Source: JBCDIQ01 sp039024295 (GTDB taxonomy: Bacteria; Bacteroidota; Bacteroidia; J057). From it: 5,299 nucleotides of DNA. The position numbers and the translations under genes are program-made. Under the pieces are notes generated by a model. It was not told where the DNA came from. It was given only the letters and a program-made list of their open reading frames with translations, and ran no database searches. Shown here piece after piece: positions 1-5,299 of the stretch. The stretch spans positions 1 through 5,299 of the forward strand of contig JBCDIQ010000389.1 in the NCBI GenBank assembly GCA_039024295.1, given 5' to 3'. Numbering within the stretch: the first letter of the stretch is position 1; the number at the start of each line of letters is the position of its first letter.

Positions 1-585
1 AGGATTTTCCAGCCCAATGTTGCGGTAGGAGATACAACAAGCCTCCGTGGAGCAGTCATCAACCTGGGGTCTGACACCCTGCTCCTTACCCGGAATTCTA
101 CCCTAGAAATAAATTATTCCATTGACCAGGGGCCTACCCAAACCGCAAAGTTGTATGATGATTCCCTCAATTTTGTGTTTGCCCCCAATGACACCATAGA
201 GTTTACCCACGACATCGAAACAGTTTTTCCAGTTGAGAAGGTGTACAGCATCTGCATGTGGCCCGGCAACTTTACTGACCAGGATATTTCCAATGATACG
301 TTGTGTGTATTTGTGGGACTGGGAAGTTTTACCAGTATTAGCAGTTCCGATGTGTTACAAGCGATAAAACTATATCCCCAGCCTGCCAATGAGCGAGTTT
401 ACATTCAAACTTCGACAGGAACACAGGTTAAAAAATGGGAAATCTATACCCTGCAGGGGAAGCGGATTCGATCTGGTGAAGAACTAGGCCAATCGTTATC
501 CATTAAGGACCTTCCCGCAGGAATCTACCACTTCCGGATTGAAACACAAAAAGGACGATTCAACCAAAAACTAGTCAAGCAATAA
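1..585 (+). CDS. T9SS type A sorting domain-containing secreted protein (3' end only)
   Basis: The frame is open from the left edge to the TAA at 583-585, giving 194 visible residues; the start lies outside the window. The last ~73 residues form a type A T9SS sorting domain: YPQPANE (about residues 125-131), a WEIYTLQGKRI strand-turn, then LPAGIYHFRI (171-180) and the terminal KLVKQ. This is the usual order: NPA-like motif, G-K turn, L-x-x-G-x-Y, basic tail. In known systems the domain directs a Sec-exported cargo through the outer membrane and is removed, often with attachment to A-LPS. Residues ~1-108 read like a CARDB/Ig-like beta-sandwich (VINLGSDTL, NYSIDQGPT, ISNDTLCVFV), a common spacer before the sorting tail. 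The catalytic or adhesive part, if any, must be upstream, so no function can be given. The Asn of the usual YPNPA motif is Gln here. Confidence 0.9.
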   Translation, partial: RIFQPNVAVGDTTSLRGAVINLGSDTLLLTRNSTLEINYSIDQGPTQTAKLYDDSLNFVFAPNDTIEFTHDIETVFPVEKVYSICMWPGNFTDQDISNDTLCVFVGLGSFTSISSSDVLQAIKLYPQPANERVYIQTSTGTQVKKWEIYTLQGKRIRSGEELGQSLSIKDLPAGIYHFRIETQKGRFNQKLVKQ

Positions 586-593
586 TTCCTGAA

Positions 594-1592
594 TCAGACG
601 ATCTTTCTGCCTACTGCACTTGCAACGGGTGGCAAGGTTTCATACAAAGCCCTGAATTGCTCAAAGTCCAGCTGCTGGGCAGCATCAGAAAGGGCCACTG
701 CAGGGTTGGGGTGCGTTTCGATAAGCAGCCCATCTACGCCCATGGCCACACAAGCTCGCGTTAGATCAGGCACTCCATAGCGGTAGCCCATCGCATGGCT
801 CGTATCAAGGATAACAGGGAGGTTGGTGTATTCTTTCAAGAAAGAAACCCCACACAAATCCAGGGTAAACCTCGTTTTGGTTTCGAACGTCCGGATGCCT
901 CGCTCGCAGAGCATCACATGTTCATTTCCACCTGAAAGGACAAATTCTGCCGCCTGGACAAATTCCTGCAAAGTGGAGCCAAAGCCCCGCTTGAGCAAAA
1001 CAGGTTTGGCAGCTTTCCCACAGGCCCTAAGGATGCCATGGTCGTACATAGCCTTTGCCCCAATTTGAATGATGTCTGTGTACGCAATCACATCGTCTAC
1101 ATGGGTGGCGTCCCGAACTTCTGTGATCACCTGGAATCCGTATCTCTCCCGCATCAACGCCAGGAGCTTGAGTCCTTCTAACCCTAAGCCCTGGAAACTA
1201 TAGGGCGAGGTTCTGGGCTTATACGCGCCTCCACGAAATACCTTGACCCCCATTTCCTTCGCAAATTGTGCAGTAGCATCCACTTGTTCCTCCGACTCAA
1301 CTGAGCATGGGCCGGTAATCATAACTGTATTTCCAGTATTCCCACCAATGGTGACGTCACCCAGTTCAATGGTTCTCGTTTCCTTGCGATAGTCCCTGCT
1401 GGCCAATTGCAAGTCGGTATCCATGGGGAAGAAGGCTTCTGCAACATCAACGACTGCTGCTGGCAGTTCTTTTACCTTGGAGGAGGTGACCAATAAGTGG
1501 GTGTCGTTTTGAACGAGGTGGATGGCGGAAATTTCCTGGGCCAAAGCAGCCGCTTTAGCTCCATCAATAGAAGAGGTCAAGTGGATAATCAT
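594..1592 (-). CDS. aroF: 3-deoxy-7-phosphoheptulonate (DAHP) synthase, type I-beta with N-terminal regulatory-type domain
   Basis: This enzyme condenses phosphoenolpyruvate with erythrose 4-phosphate to DAHP, the first step of the shikimate pathway to Phe, Tyr, Trp and chorismate, in the cytosol. The 332 residues match the length of the Thermotoga/Bacillus-like family. Residues 1-~75 look like the ferredoxin-like domain that carries feedback control by Tyr/Phe in the Thermotoga enzyme. The TIM barrel follows: GPCSVES (94-100), FRGGAYKPRTSP (119-130), EVRD (158-161), LLKRG (199-203) and CERGIRTFET (229-238). By alignment to the Thermotoga enzyme, the metal ligands would be C96, H266, E292 and D303, all present. 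The usual DPSH and EVHP motifs read DTSH and ETHP here. There is no chorismate mutase domain. The ATG at 1592 is 51 bp after the upstream gene's stop, and that gap holds a paired direct repeat. The stop is 8 bp from a convergent gene. Family assignment is firm; feedback control is inferred. Confidence 0.95.
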   Translation of the reverse strand: MIIHLTSSIDGAKAAALAQEISAIHLVQNDTHLLVTSSKVKELPAAVVDVAEAFFPMDTDLQLASRDYRKETRTIELGDVTIGGNTGNTVMITGPCSVESEEQVDATAQFAKEMGVKVFRGGAYKPRTSPYSFQGLGLEGLKLLALMRERYGFQVITEVRDATHVDDVIAYTDIIQIGAKAMYDHGILRACGKAAKPVLLKRGFGSTLQEFVQAAEFVLSGGNEHVMLCERGIRTFETKTRFTLDLCGVSFLKEYTNLPVILDTSHAMGYRYGVPDLTRACVAMGVDGLLIETHPNPAVALSDAAQQLDFEQFRALYETLPPVASAVGRKIV

Positions 1593-1596
1593 GCTG

Positions 1597-1604
1597 CAAA
1601 AATA
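1597..1604 (-). promoter_or_regulatory. TAnnTTTG -7-like element just before the DAHP synthase start
   Basis: On the minus strand this octamer reads TATTTTTG, an exact match to the Bacteroidota -7 consensus. Only four bases separate it from the ATG at 1592, so a transcript initiated from it would begin at or within the start codon. No TTG sits 17-23 bp upstream. It is either a leaderless promoter or a chance match in an AT-rich gap. Confidence 0.25.
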
Positions 1605-1607
1605 GAC

Positions 1608-1640
1608 ATTTGTACCAAATCGGTGCCTATTTTTACCAAA
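1608..1640 (-). repeat. Tandem 12 bp direct repeat upstream of the DAHP synthase gene
   Basis: Read on the minus strand, 1640-1629 is TTTGGTAAAAAT and 1619-1608 is TTTGGTACAAAT, 11 of 12 bases identical. Equivalent bases are 21 bp apart, about two helical turns, so both copies face the same side of the DNA. The second copy also forms a short inverted repeat (ATTTG, 3 bp, CAAAT; 1608-1620). Both copies lie wholly within the 51 bp non-coding gap. Such an arrangement is typical of a dimeric or cooperative regulator's operator. That role is inferred and the cognate regulator is unknown. Confidence 0.4.
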
Positions 1641-1643
1641 ACC

Positions 1644-2609
1644 TCATCCTGACTTTTTAGCCAGGACCAACGAACGCCTGTATTCATACACCTCCTCAAG
1701 CACCAGTTCTAACTTGGAGGCATATGCAGGGATTTCATTTGCGGCTGGCTCATAACCGGCGTACATAATTTTATCTACCCACTGGCTAAACGTTATCAGG
1801 TACTCTCGGCAGTTGCCGCTGGACAGTTCCTGCCAGTTCTCTATGACAGGGATCAATTCTGATGTGGTCAAGGTCGCCAGGGGATAAGGGTGGAGGTTCC
1901 CCTTGTCCAGATAAGATTTCCATGCTTGACCAAGGCTTTCTACCCGATCAATTGCCGGAAGCCTGGTACGGGTAATCCGGTGGATTTCTTTACGAACCGT
2001 CAAGTATTGCTTCCTGATCCTACGAAGTTCCAGGTACCTGCCAAAGGGTTTTTCAAACATCCGATACAGCCCCATCATCAAAAACAGGAGCAGAATTGCC
2101 AACCCAATCGCGACTGGATAATTAGGAGGATCCTGAAGGTAAAATACTTGTTTAGGGGCTTTATACATGGGATTTTCTACTGATCCAGCAGAGAGTAATG
2201 ATTTAAACCAAAGGGTATCGGTACAGGAGGTAAAACGGTTGGTGTCTGTCAGGTTAAACGCCGCCCAAGGAAGGCAGATCTTGGTATCCTGGCCAGGAAC
2301 CAGGCTCCGCAGGGTATATTTCACCCGATCAAGGGTCAATGAGTCAGTGGTTCTGGTGAGAAAAGGAGTTCGGGCCACCACTTCAAAAGGGCTCCAAAAA
2401 GCACCTGTATCCGGAAAAATAATGCCGACCTCAGGGGAATGCCTGACCTCCATGAGGAGTTCCATTTCTTGCCCCAACCTGAAGCTATCTCTGTTGATGG
2501 TCACCTGAACAGAGGCGACCTGCCCCAGAAGGGCTTGTATCCCTAACCCCTTTATTCCTCCAAATTGGAGTAGGCAACACCATAAATATATGAGGGCGAT
2601 CTTGCGCAT
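1644..2609 (-). CDS. BatD-like membrane protein: signal peptide, periplasmic beta domain, one TM helix, cytoplasmic tail
   Basis: No catalytic motif is recognisable. Residues 1-~32 resemble an export signal (MRK, then hydrophobic ALIYLWCCLLQF). Residues ~33-140 are strand-rich; VQVTINRDSFRLGQEMELLMEV resembles the BatD/oxygen-tolerance beta-sandwich opening. A strong membrane helix follows at ~164-182 (PVAIGLAILLLFLMMGLYRMF). The remaining ~135 residues are charged, helical and probably cytoplasmic (RYLELRRIRKQYLTVRKEI...), ending in an EYRRS-type helix reminiscent of DUF4381-like proteins. It starts 18 bp after the DUF58 stop and is almost certainly co-transcribed with it. In Bacteroidota Bat operons a protein of this shape follows the DUF58 gene, so it plausibly works as its membrane partner. 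The topology is readable from sequence; the family name is a resemblance only. Cysteines at 112 and 129 could form a periplasmic disulfide. Confidence 0.75.
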   Translation of the reverse strand: MRKIALIYLWCCLLQFGGIKGLGIQALLGQVASVQVTINRDSFRLGQEMELLMEVRHSPEVGIIFPDTGAFWSPFEVVARTPFLTRTTDSLTLDRVKYTLRSLVPGQDTKICLPWAAFNLTDTNRFTSCTDTLWFKSLLSAGSVENPMYKAPKQVFYLQDPPNYPVAIGLAILLLFLMMGLYRMFEKPFGRYLELRRIRKQYLTVRKEIHRITRTRLPAIDRVESLGQAWKSYLDKGNLHPYPLATLTTSELIPVIENWQELSSGNCREYLITFSQWVDKIMYAGYEPAANEIPAYASKLELVLEEVYEYRRSLVLAKKSG

Positions 2610-2627
2610 GAATAACCGGGGGATTTC

Positions 2628-3512
2628 CTATTTATTCTTCCCTTTCCGGGACCGATTTCGCTTTCGAAAAAACTTTTCCAGCTCCATCAAATAGTCTTCT
2701 TTCGTGTTGAGGGACAAATAGTCCATCCCATTTCGCCTGGAAAAAGCCTGTAGGTGCTTGTTTATTTGCTCAAATTTCTCGTTGAGTTCATGGCGATAGG
2801 CCGTATCACCAGCATTAATCCAGACCTGCCGCTGACGCTCCAGGTCCATCACCGGTACGGTACCAGCACTTGCACGAAACACTTCATTGGGGTGGAACAG
2901 GCGAATGAGGATCACCTCGTGGCGACGGGCCAGCTGGCGGAGCATTTCTTCATATCCCTTATCAAGGAAATCAGACACAATCAATAAGATACTTCTACGC
3001 TTCAAGGTCTTTCTGACAAAATCTAAGGCAGCAAGCAGGTGGGTTTCCCGACTGGAGGGCTGCTGGGTCAGCAGGCTCCTAACCATTGCCAGGATGTGCT
3101 TCCGGCCTTTTTGGGGACGGAAGAACGTCTCAATGCGTCCTGAGAAGGTAGCCATCCCAATTTTATCATTGTTTTTCAATGCTGAAAAGGCCAGCAAAGA
3201 GGCTATCTCGGTGCCGACAATCCTTTTGTTCTCATCTCCAACGCCAAAATCTTCAGAGCCGCTTACATCGAACAGCACGAACAGGGTTTGTTCGCGTTCT
3301 TCCCGGAATGTTTTGATATACACTTCTCCCATCCTGGCAGTCACGTTCCAATCGATTGTGCGGATGTCATCCCCAAACTGGTAGGGGCGCACTTCGTCAA
3401 ACTCCAGGCCCTGTCCTTTAAATGCAGAGTGGTACTCCCCGGCGAAGGTGCTGTCCACTTGCCGCCGGACTTTAATTTCAAGCTTCCTGACTTTCTTTAA
3501 AATTTCTCGCAT
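2628..3512 (-). CDS. DUF58 domain-containing protein (von Willebrand A-like fold)
   Basis: The 294 residues have the classic DUF58 block: EYHSAFKGQGLEFDEVRPYQFGDDIRTIDWNVTAR (26-60), then YIKTFREEREQT (65-76). A vWA-type domain follows with an apparently complete metal-ion-dependent adhesion site: DVSGS (82-86), a probable T157 in RETHL, and D181 in VSDF. There is no signal peptide or membrane helix, so it is probably cytosolic or membrane-associated. The C-terminus is very basic (FFRKRNRSRKGKNK). DUF58 proteins usually sit beside a MoxR AAA+ ATPase and Bat/vWA membrane proteins and are linked to envelope stress or complex maturation; their biochemical role is unsettled. Here the gene lies between thyA (60 bp upstream) and a BatD-like gene (18 bp downstream), with no MoxR adjacent. 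The ATG at 3512 gives the normal start, shortly before the conserved KVRKLEIK stretch. An exact -7-like octamer lies about 25 bp upstream. Confidence 0.93.
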   Translation of the reverse strand: MREILKKVRKLEIKVRRQVDSTFAGEYHSAFKGQGLEFDEVRPYQFGDDIRTIDWNVTARMGEVYIKTFREEREQTLFVLFDVSGSEDFGVGDENKRIVGTEIASLLAFSALKNNDKIGMATFSGRIETFFRPQKGRKHILAMVRSLLTQQPSSRETHLLAALDFVRKTLKRRSILLIVSDFLDKGYEEMLRQLARRHEVILIRLFHPNEVFRASAGTVPVMDLERQRQVWINAGDTAYRHELNEKFEQINKHLQAFSRRNGMDYLSLNTKEDYLMELEKFFRKRNRSRKGKNK

Positions 3513-3536
3513 ATCGCATCACCAAGCACACCACAA

Positions 3537-3544
3537 CAAATATA
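3537..3544 (-). promoter_or_regulatory. TAnnTTTG -7 element, candidate promoter for the DUF58/BatD-like pair
   Basis: On the minus strand this reads TATATTTG, an exact match to the Bacteroidota -7 consensus. It lies in the 60 bp gap between thyA and the DUF58 gene. Transcription would start near 3530, leaving a leader of about 18 bases before the ATG at 3512, a natural distance. No clear TTG lies 17-23 bp upstream, which weakens the call. If real, the DUF58 pair is transcribed independently of thyA. Confidence 0.4.
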
Positions 3545-3572
3545 GCAAGAATATCCTTGGTCATTGGGGAGC

Positions 3573-4367
3573 CTAAACCGCGACTGGGGCTTTAATCACC
3601 GGATGCGGGTTATAGCCGACCAACTCAAAATCCTCGTACTTAAAATCAAAAACGGAGTTTACCTGAGGATTGAGCTTCATGATAGGCAATGCCCGAGGTG
3701 CTCTTGCTAATTGAAGCTTTACCTGGTCGAAATGGTTATGGTAAATGTGCGCATCCCCAAAAGTATGGACAAATTCACCTGCTTCTAACCCAGTGGCCTG
3801 GGCCATCATCATGGTTAGCAAAGCGTAGGAAGCAATGTTAAACGGTACCCCGATAAACAGGTCAGCACTTCTCTGGTACAATTGACAAGACAGTTTTCCA
3901 TCTGCCACGTAAAACTGGAATAGCGCGTGACAAGGTGGAAGTGCCATATCATTTAATTGCCCCACATTCCATGCACTGACAATCAGGCGACGGGAATTGG
4001 GGGTTTCCCGAATGTGTTCTTGAACCTGAGCTATCTGGTCGATGGTCTCCCCATTTGCGCCCCGCCATGACCGCCATTGTACACCATAGACGGGTCCAAG
4101 GTTCCCTTCCTCATCTGCCCAGGGGTCCCAAATCCGAACCCCGTTTTCCTTGAGGTAGCCAATGTTGCTTTCCCCTTTTAAAAACCACAGCAGTTCATGA
4201 ATCAACGACCTGGTGTGCACTTTTTTTGTGGTAACCAGTGGAAACCCTGCTGATAAGTCAAACCTTAACTGACGCCCAAACACAGACCTTGTCCCTGTGC
4301 CTGTTCTATCTCCTCGGTCGGCCCCATGTTCAATTACTTCCTCAAGTAAATTAAGATACGCTTTCAT
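3573..4367 (-). CDS. thyA: Thymidylate synthase (ThyA)
   Basis: This enzyme methylates dUMP to dTMP using 5,10-methylenetetrahydrofolate, releasing dihydrofolate; it is a cytosolic homodimer. At 264 residues it equals the E. coli enzyme in length, and the key residues fall at the same numbers: R21, E58 and W80, R126-R127 (phosphate binding from the partner subunit), the nucleophile C146 in LPPCHALFQFYV, R166 and D169 in QRSADLFIGVPFN, N177, and H207/Y209 in DAHIYHNH. The C-terminus is PVAV, equivalent to the E. coli PVAI that closes over the active site. Nothing is missing, so it should be active. It is the first gene of the minus-strand block and faces a thioesterase gene divergently. Dihydrofolate reductase (folA), a frequent neighbour, is not beside it: the next gene downstream encodes a DUF58 protein. 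Confidence 0.98.
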   Translation of the reverse strand: MKAYLNLLEEVIEHGADRGDRTGTGTRSVFGRQLRFDLSAGFPLVTTKKVHTRSLIHELLWFLKGESNIGYLKENGVRIWDPWADEEGNLGPVYGVQWRSWRGANGETIDQIAQVQEHIRETPNSRRLIVSAWNVGQLNDMALPPCHALFQFYVADGKLSCQLYQRSADLFIGVPFNIASYALLTMMMAQATGLEAGEFVHTFGDAHIYHNHFDQVKLQLARAPRALPIMKLNPQVNSVFDFKYEDFELVGYNPHPVIKAPVAV

Positions 4368-4427
4368 ATTTTTGTCTGATTTCCCCTTTTGGATGTGAAA
4401 TTGAACAGTAATTTGCGTCTTCTATCA

Positions 4428-4455
4428 GAAAATTAAGAAAGGTATTTTTCCACAA
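4428..4455 (-). promoter_or_regulatory. Possible thyA promoter (TTG, 17 bp, TAATTTTC)
   Basis: On the minus strand a TTG (complement of 4453-4455) is followed after 17 bp by TAATTTTC (complement of 4428-4435). The latter differs from the Bacteroidota TAnnTTTG element only at the last base. Transcription would begin near 4421, leaving a leader of about 54 bases before thyA. Spacing is at the low end of the usual range and the final G is missing, so this is tentative. The same 117 bp region (4368-4484) must also carry the thioesterase promoter; the best plus-strand -7 match I see is TATTTTTC at 4443-4450, also lacking the final G. Confidence 0.25.
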
Positions 4456-4484
4456 GCTGTTGACAGCCATTACCCCAATTAGAT

Positions 4485-5000
4485 ATGAAACAAAAATCAG
4501 TTGCTCAGACCTACACCATGAAATCAGAACTTGTTTTACCCAATGATACCAACACCTTGGGCAACCTCATGGGGGGCAAACTTATGCATTGGGTAGATGT
4601 AATTGCAGCAATTTCCGCACAGAAAGCAACCAATCGTACAGTCGTTACCGCCGCAGTTGATTCCCTTACCTTTCAAGCACCAATCAGGCTGGGAGAATTG
4701 GTCGAACTGGAAGCCTGTGTCACCAGAAGCTTTCACAGCTCAATGGAAGTAAGGGTAGAAGTTCACTCAGAAAACCTGATGACAGGAGATCGAAGAAAAA
4801 GTAATACGGCATTTTTGACTTTTGTGGCAGTAGACCAATCGGGCAACTCAATACCTGTACCTGAGATTGTTCCTCATACAGGTACCGAAAAAAGATGGCA
4901 TAAAGAAGCCCTTAAAAGGCGGGAATTAAGGCTGATGTTATCCGGAAGAAAAGCCGTTACAGATCCTGAAAAATTACTCAGCTTGTTCAACAACAATTAA
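4485..5000 (+). CDS. Acyl-CoA thioesterase, single hotdog domain
   Basis: Predicted to hydrolyse fatty acyl-CoA to free acid and CoA in the cytosol. The 171 residues match the single-hotdog acyl-CoA hydrolase family related to Acot7/BFIT. The signature is LPNDTNTLGNLMGGKLMHWVDVIAAISA (18-45): N27 in GNLMGG and D38 in HWVDV align with the two catalytic positions of Acot7-type enzymes (there divided between two hotdog repeats), and the central hotdog helix begins here. VVTAAVDSLTFQAPIRLGELVEL (53-75) and AFLTFVAVDQSGN (109-121) supply the strands. The C-terminal helix (WHKEALKRRELRLMLSGRK, 138-156) carries a basic patch usual for these proteins. The ATG at 4485 is preferred over the in-frame ATG at 4518 because homologues I recall carry a similar ~12-residue lead (MKxKxVxxxxTM). 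Natural chain-length preference cannot be read from sequence. A perfect inverted repeat overlaps its stop. Confidence 0.92.
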   Translation: MKQKSVAQTYTMKSELVLPNDTNTLGNLMGGKLMHWVDVIAAISAQKATNRTVVTAAVDSLTFQAPIRLGELVELEACVTRSFHSSMEVRVEVHSENLMTGDRRKSNTAFLTFVAVDQSGNSIPVPEIVPHTGTEKRWHKEALKRRELRLMLSGRKAVTDPEKLLSLFNNN

Positions 5001-5016
5001 AAATTGTTGAATTTTT
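4991..5016 (+). terminator. Inverted repeat with T-run on the thioesterase stop codon
   Basis: CAACAATT (4991-4998), a 3-base AAA loop, and AATTGTTG (5002-5009) form a perfect 8 bp inverted repeat, followed at 5012-5016 by TTTTT. An alternative pairing, TTCAACAA (4986-4993) with TTGTTGAA (5004-5011), gives another 8 bp stem with a 10-base loop. The TAA stop (4998-5000) is inside the structure. Layout fits a weak intrinsic terminator, but the stem is AT-rich (only two G-C pairs) and might not stop transcription well. A protein-binding site is the alternative. Confidence 0.4.
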
Positions 5017-5054
5017 CTATGGTATGGTCAAAAAATTCGTATTTTTAGTTTCAT

Positions 5055-5062
5055 TATTTTTG
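5055..5062 (+). promoter_or_regulatory. TAnnTTTG -7 element, candidate promoter of the Lrp/AsnC-type gene
   Basis: TATTTTTG matches the Bacteroidota -7 consensus exactly and lies 53 bp before the ATG at 5116, predicting a leader of roughly 45-50 bases. No TTG is correctly spaced upstream. The surrounding gap (5001-5115) is very AT-rich with repeated ATTTTT tracts (5041-5046, 5056-5061), the kind of DNA Lrp-family proteins often bind, so autoregulation is possible. Confidence 0.35.
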
Positions 5063-5115
5063 AGACAATTAGCACAAAAGCTGCAACCAAACTATACCTA
5101 CTAAACAAGCGAACT

Positions 5116-5299
5116 ATGGCTAATTCAGTCGTCCAACTAGACAAGTTGGATAAAACCATTCTTCACTTACTCTTGAAGGATGCACGCACCCCCTACCTCG
5201 AAATTGCCAGAGCCTGCAATGTATCAGGTGCTACGGTTCATCTCCGGGTACAAAAGATGGAAAAACTGGGCCTGATAATGGGTTCGCGTTTGCTTATTG
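5116..5299 (+). CDS. Lrp/AsnC family transcriptional regulator (5' end only)
   Basis: The ATG at 5116 opens a frame that runs off the right edge after 61 codons. The visible part is the N-terminal winged helix-turn-helix of the Lrp/AsnC family: VQLDKLDKTILHLLLKDAR (6-24) is the first helix with the family's LDxxDxxILxxLxxDAR pattern, PYLEIARACNVSGATVHLRVQKMEKLGLI (26-54) is the helix-turn-helix with its recognition helix at about 38-50, and MGSRLLI begins the wing. The C-terminal ligand-binding (RAM) domain lies beyond the window, so its effector (commonly an amino acid) cannot be inferred. An AT-rich gap of 115 bp with an exact -7-like element precedes it, suggesting its own promoter. Target genes are unknown. 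Confidence 0.9.
   Translation, partial: MANSVVQLDKLDKTILHLLLKDARTPYLEIARACNVSGATVHLRVQKMEKLGLIMGSRLLI

Noticed and set aside
114..389. Minus-strand open frame of 91 codons opposite the T9SS cargo gene
   Set aside because: It is antisense to a frame that leads directly into a recognisable sorting domain, and its translation has no motif.
585..594. ATTC-CT-GAAT inverted repeat between the convergent stops as a bidirectional terminator
   Set aside because: The stem is 4 bp with a 2 base loop and there is no T-run on either side; it would not form a stable hairpin.
2167..2508. Plus-strand open frame of 113 codons opposite the BatD-like gene
   Set aside because: It is antisense to the better supported gene, which has a signal peptide, a membrane helix and operon spacing. 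No protein-like features are seen in the antisense frame.
2887..3384. Plus-strand open frame of 165 codons opposite the DUF58 gene
   Set aside because: It lies wholly antisense to a well conserved DUF58 coding sequence, and its translation is rich in Ser, Arg and Trp with no domain-like pattern. It is a shadow frame.
4518..4520. In-frame ATG as the true thioesterase start
   Set aside because: The residues before it (MKQKSVAQTY) resemble the lead of related single-hotdog thioesterases, so the ATG at 4485 is kept. The TTGACA-17 bp-TAGATATG string overlapping 4485 is probably chance.
4536..4736. Minus-strand open frame rich in Cys and Gly opposite the thioesterase gene
   Set aside because: The Cys/Gly content comes from the complement of the conserved hotdog coding sequence; it is not a metal-binding small protein.
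1..5299. Mobile element, CRISPR array, toxin-antitoxin or phage defence module
   Set aside because: No transposase, integrase, spaced repeat array, terminal inverted repeats or paired small genes are visible; the content is core metabolism and envelope genes.

Overview
The window looks like an ordinary chromosomal stretch from a member of the Bacteroidota. The clearest pointers are a C-terminal type IX secretion (T9SS) sorting domain, which is confined to that phylum, the DUF58/BatD-like gene pair, and several matches to the phylum's TAnnTTTG promoter -7 element. The moderate base composition and protein styles would fit a Saprospiria- or Cytophagia-like lineage, but that finer placement is a guess.

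Layout from left to right. Positions 1-585 (+) hold the 3' end of a secreted T9SS cargo protein. It converges, with only 8 bp between stop codons, on a minus-strand block read from right to left: thyA (thymidylate synthase, 4367-3573), a DUF58 von Willebrand-fold protein (3512-2628), a membrane-anchored BatD-like protein (2609-1644) and a DAHP synthase (1592-594). Divergent from thyA across a 117 bp intergenic region is a plus-strand acyl-CoA thioesterase (4485-5000). Last comes the first 61 codons of an Lrp/AsnC-family regulator (5116 onward), cut by the window edge.

The genes are a mixture: two core biosynthetic enzymes (dTMP synthesis; entry to the shikimate pathway), lipid or CoA housekeeping (thioesterase), an envelope-associated DUF58/BatD-like pair, a secreted protein and a regulator. 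Only the DUF58 gene and its downstream neighbour (18 bp apart) look tightly co-transcribed. They resemble the early part of the MoxR-DUF58-Bat operons of Bacteroidota, but neither MoxR nor BatA/BatB is next to them here.

The most interesting non-coding signals are a 12 bp direct repeat (one mismatch) spaced exactly 21 bp apart in front of the DAHP synthase gene, and a perfect 8 bp inverted repeat lying on the thioesterase stop codon. I see no mobile element, CRISPR array, tRNA, rRNA or evident defence system. No gap between genes exceeds about 120 bp.
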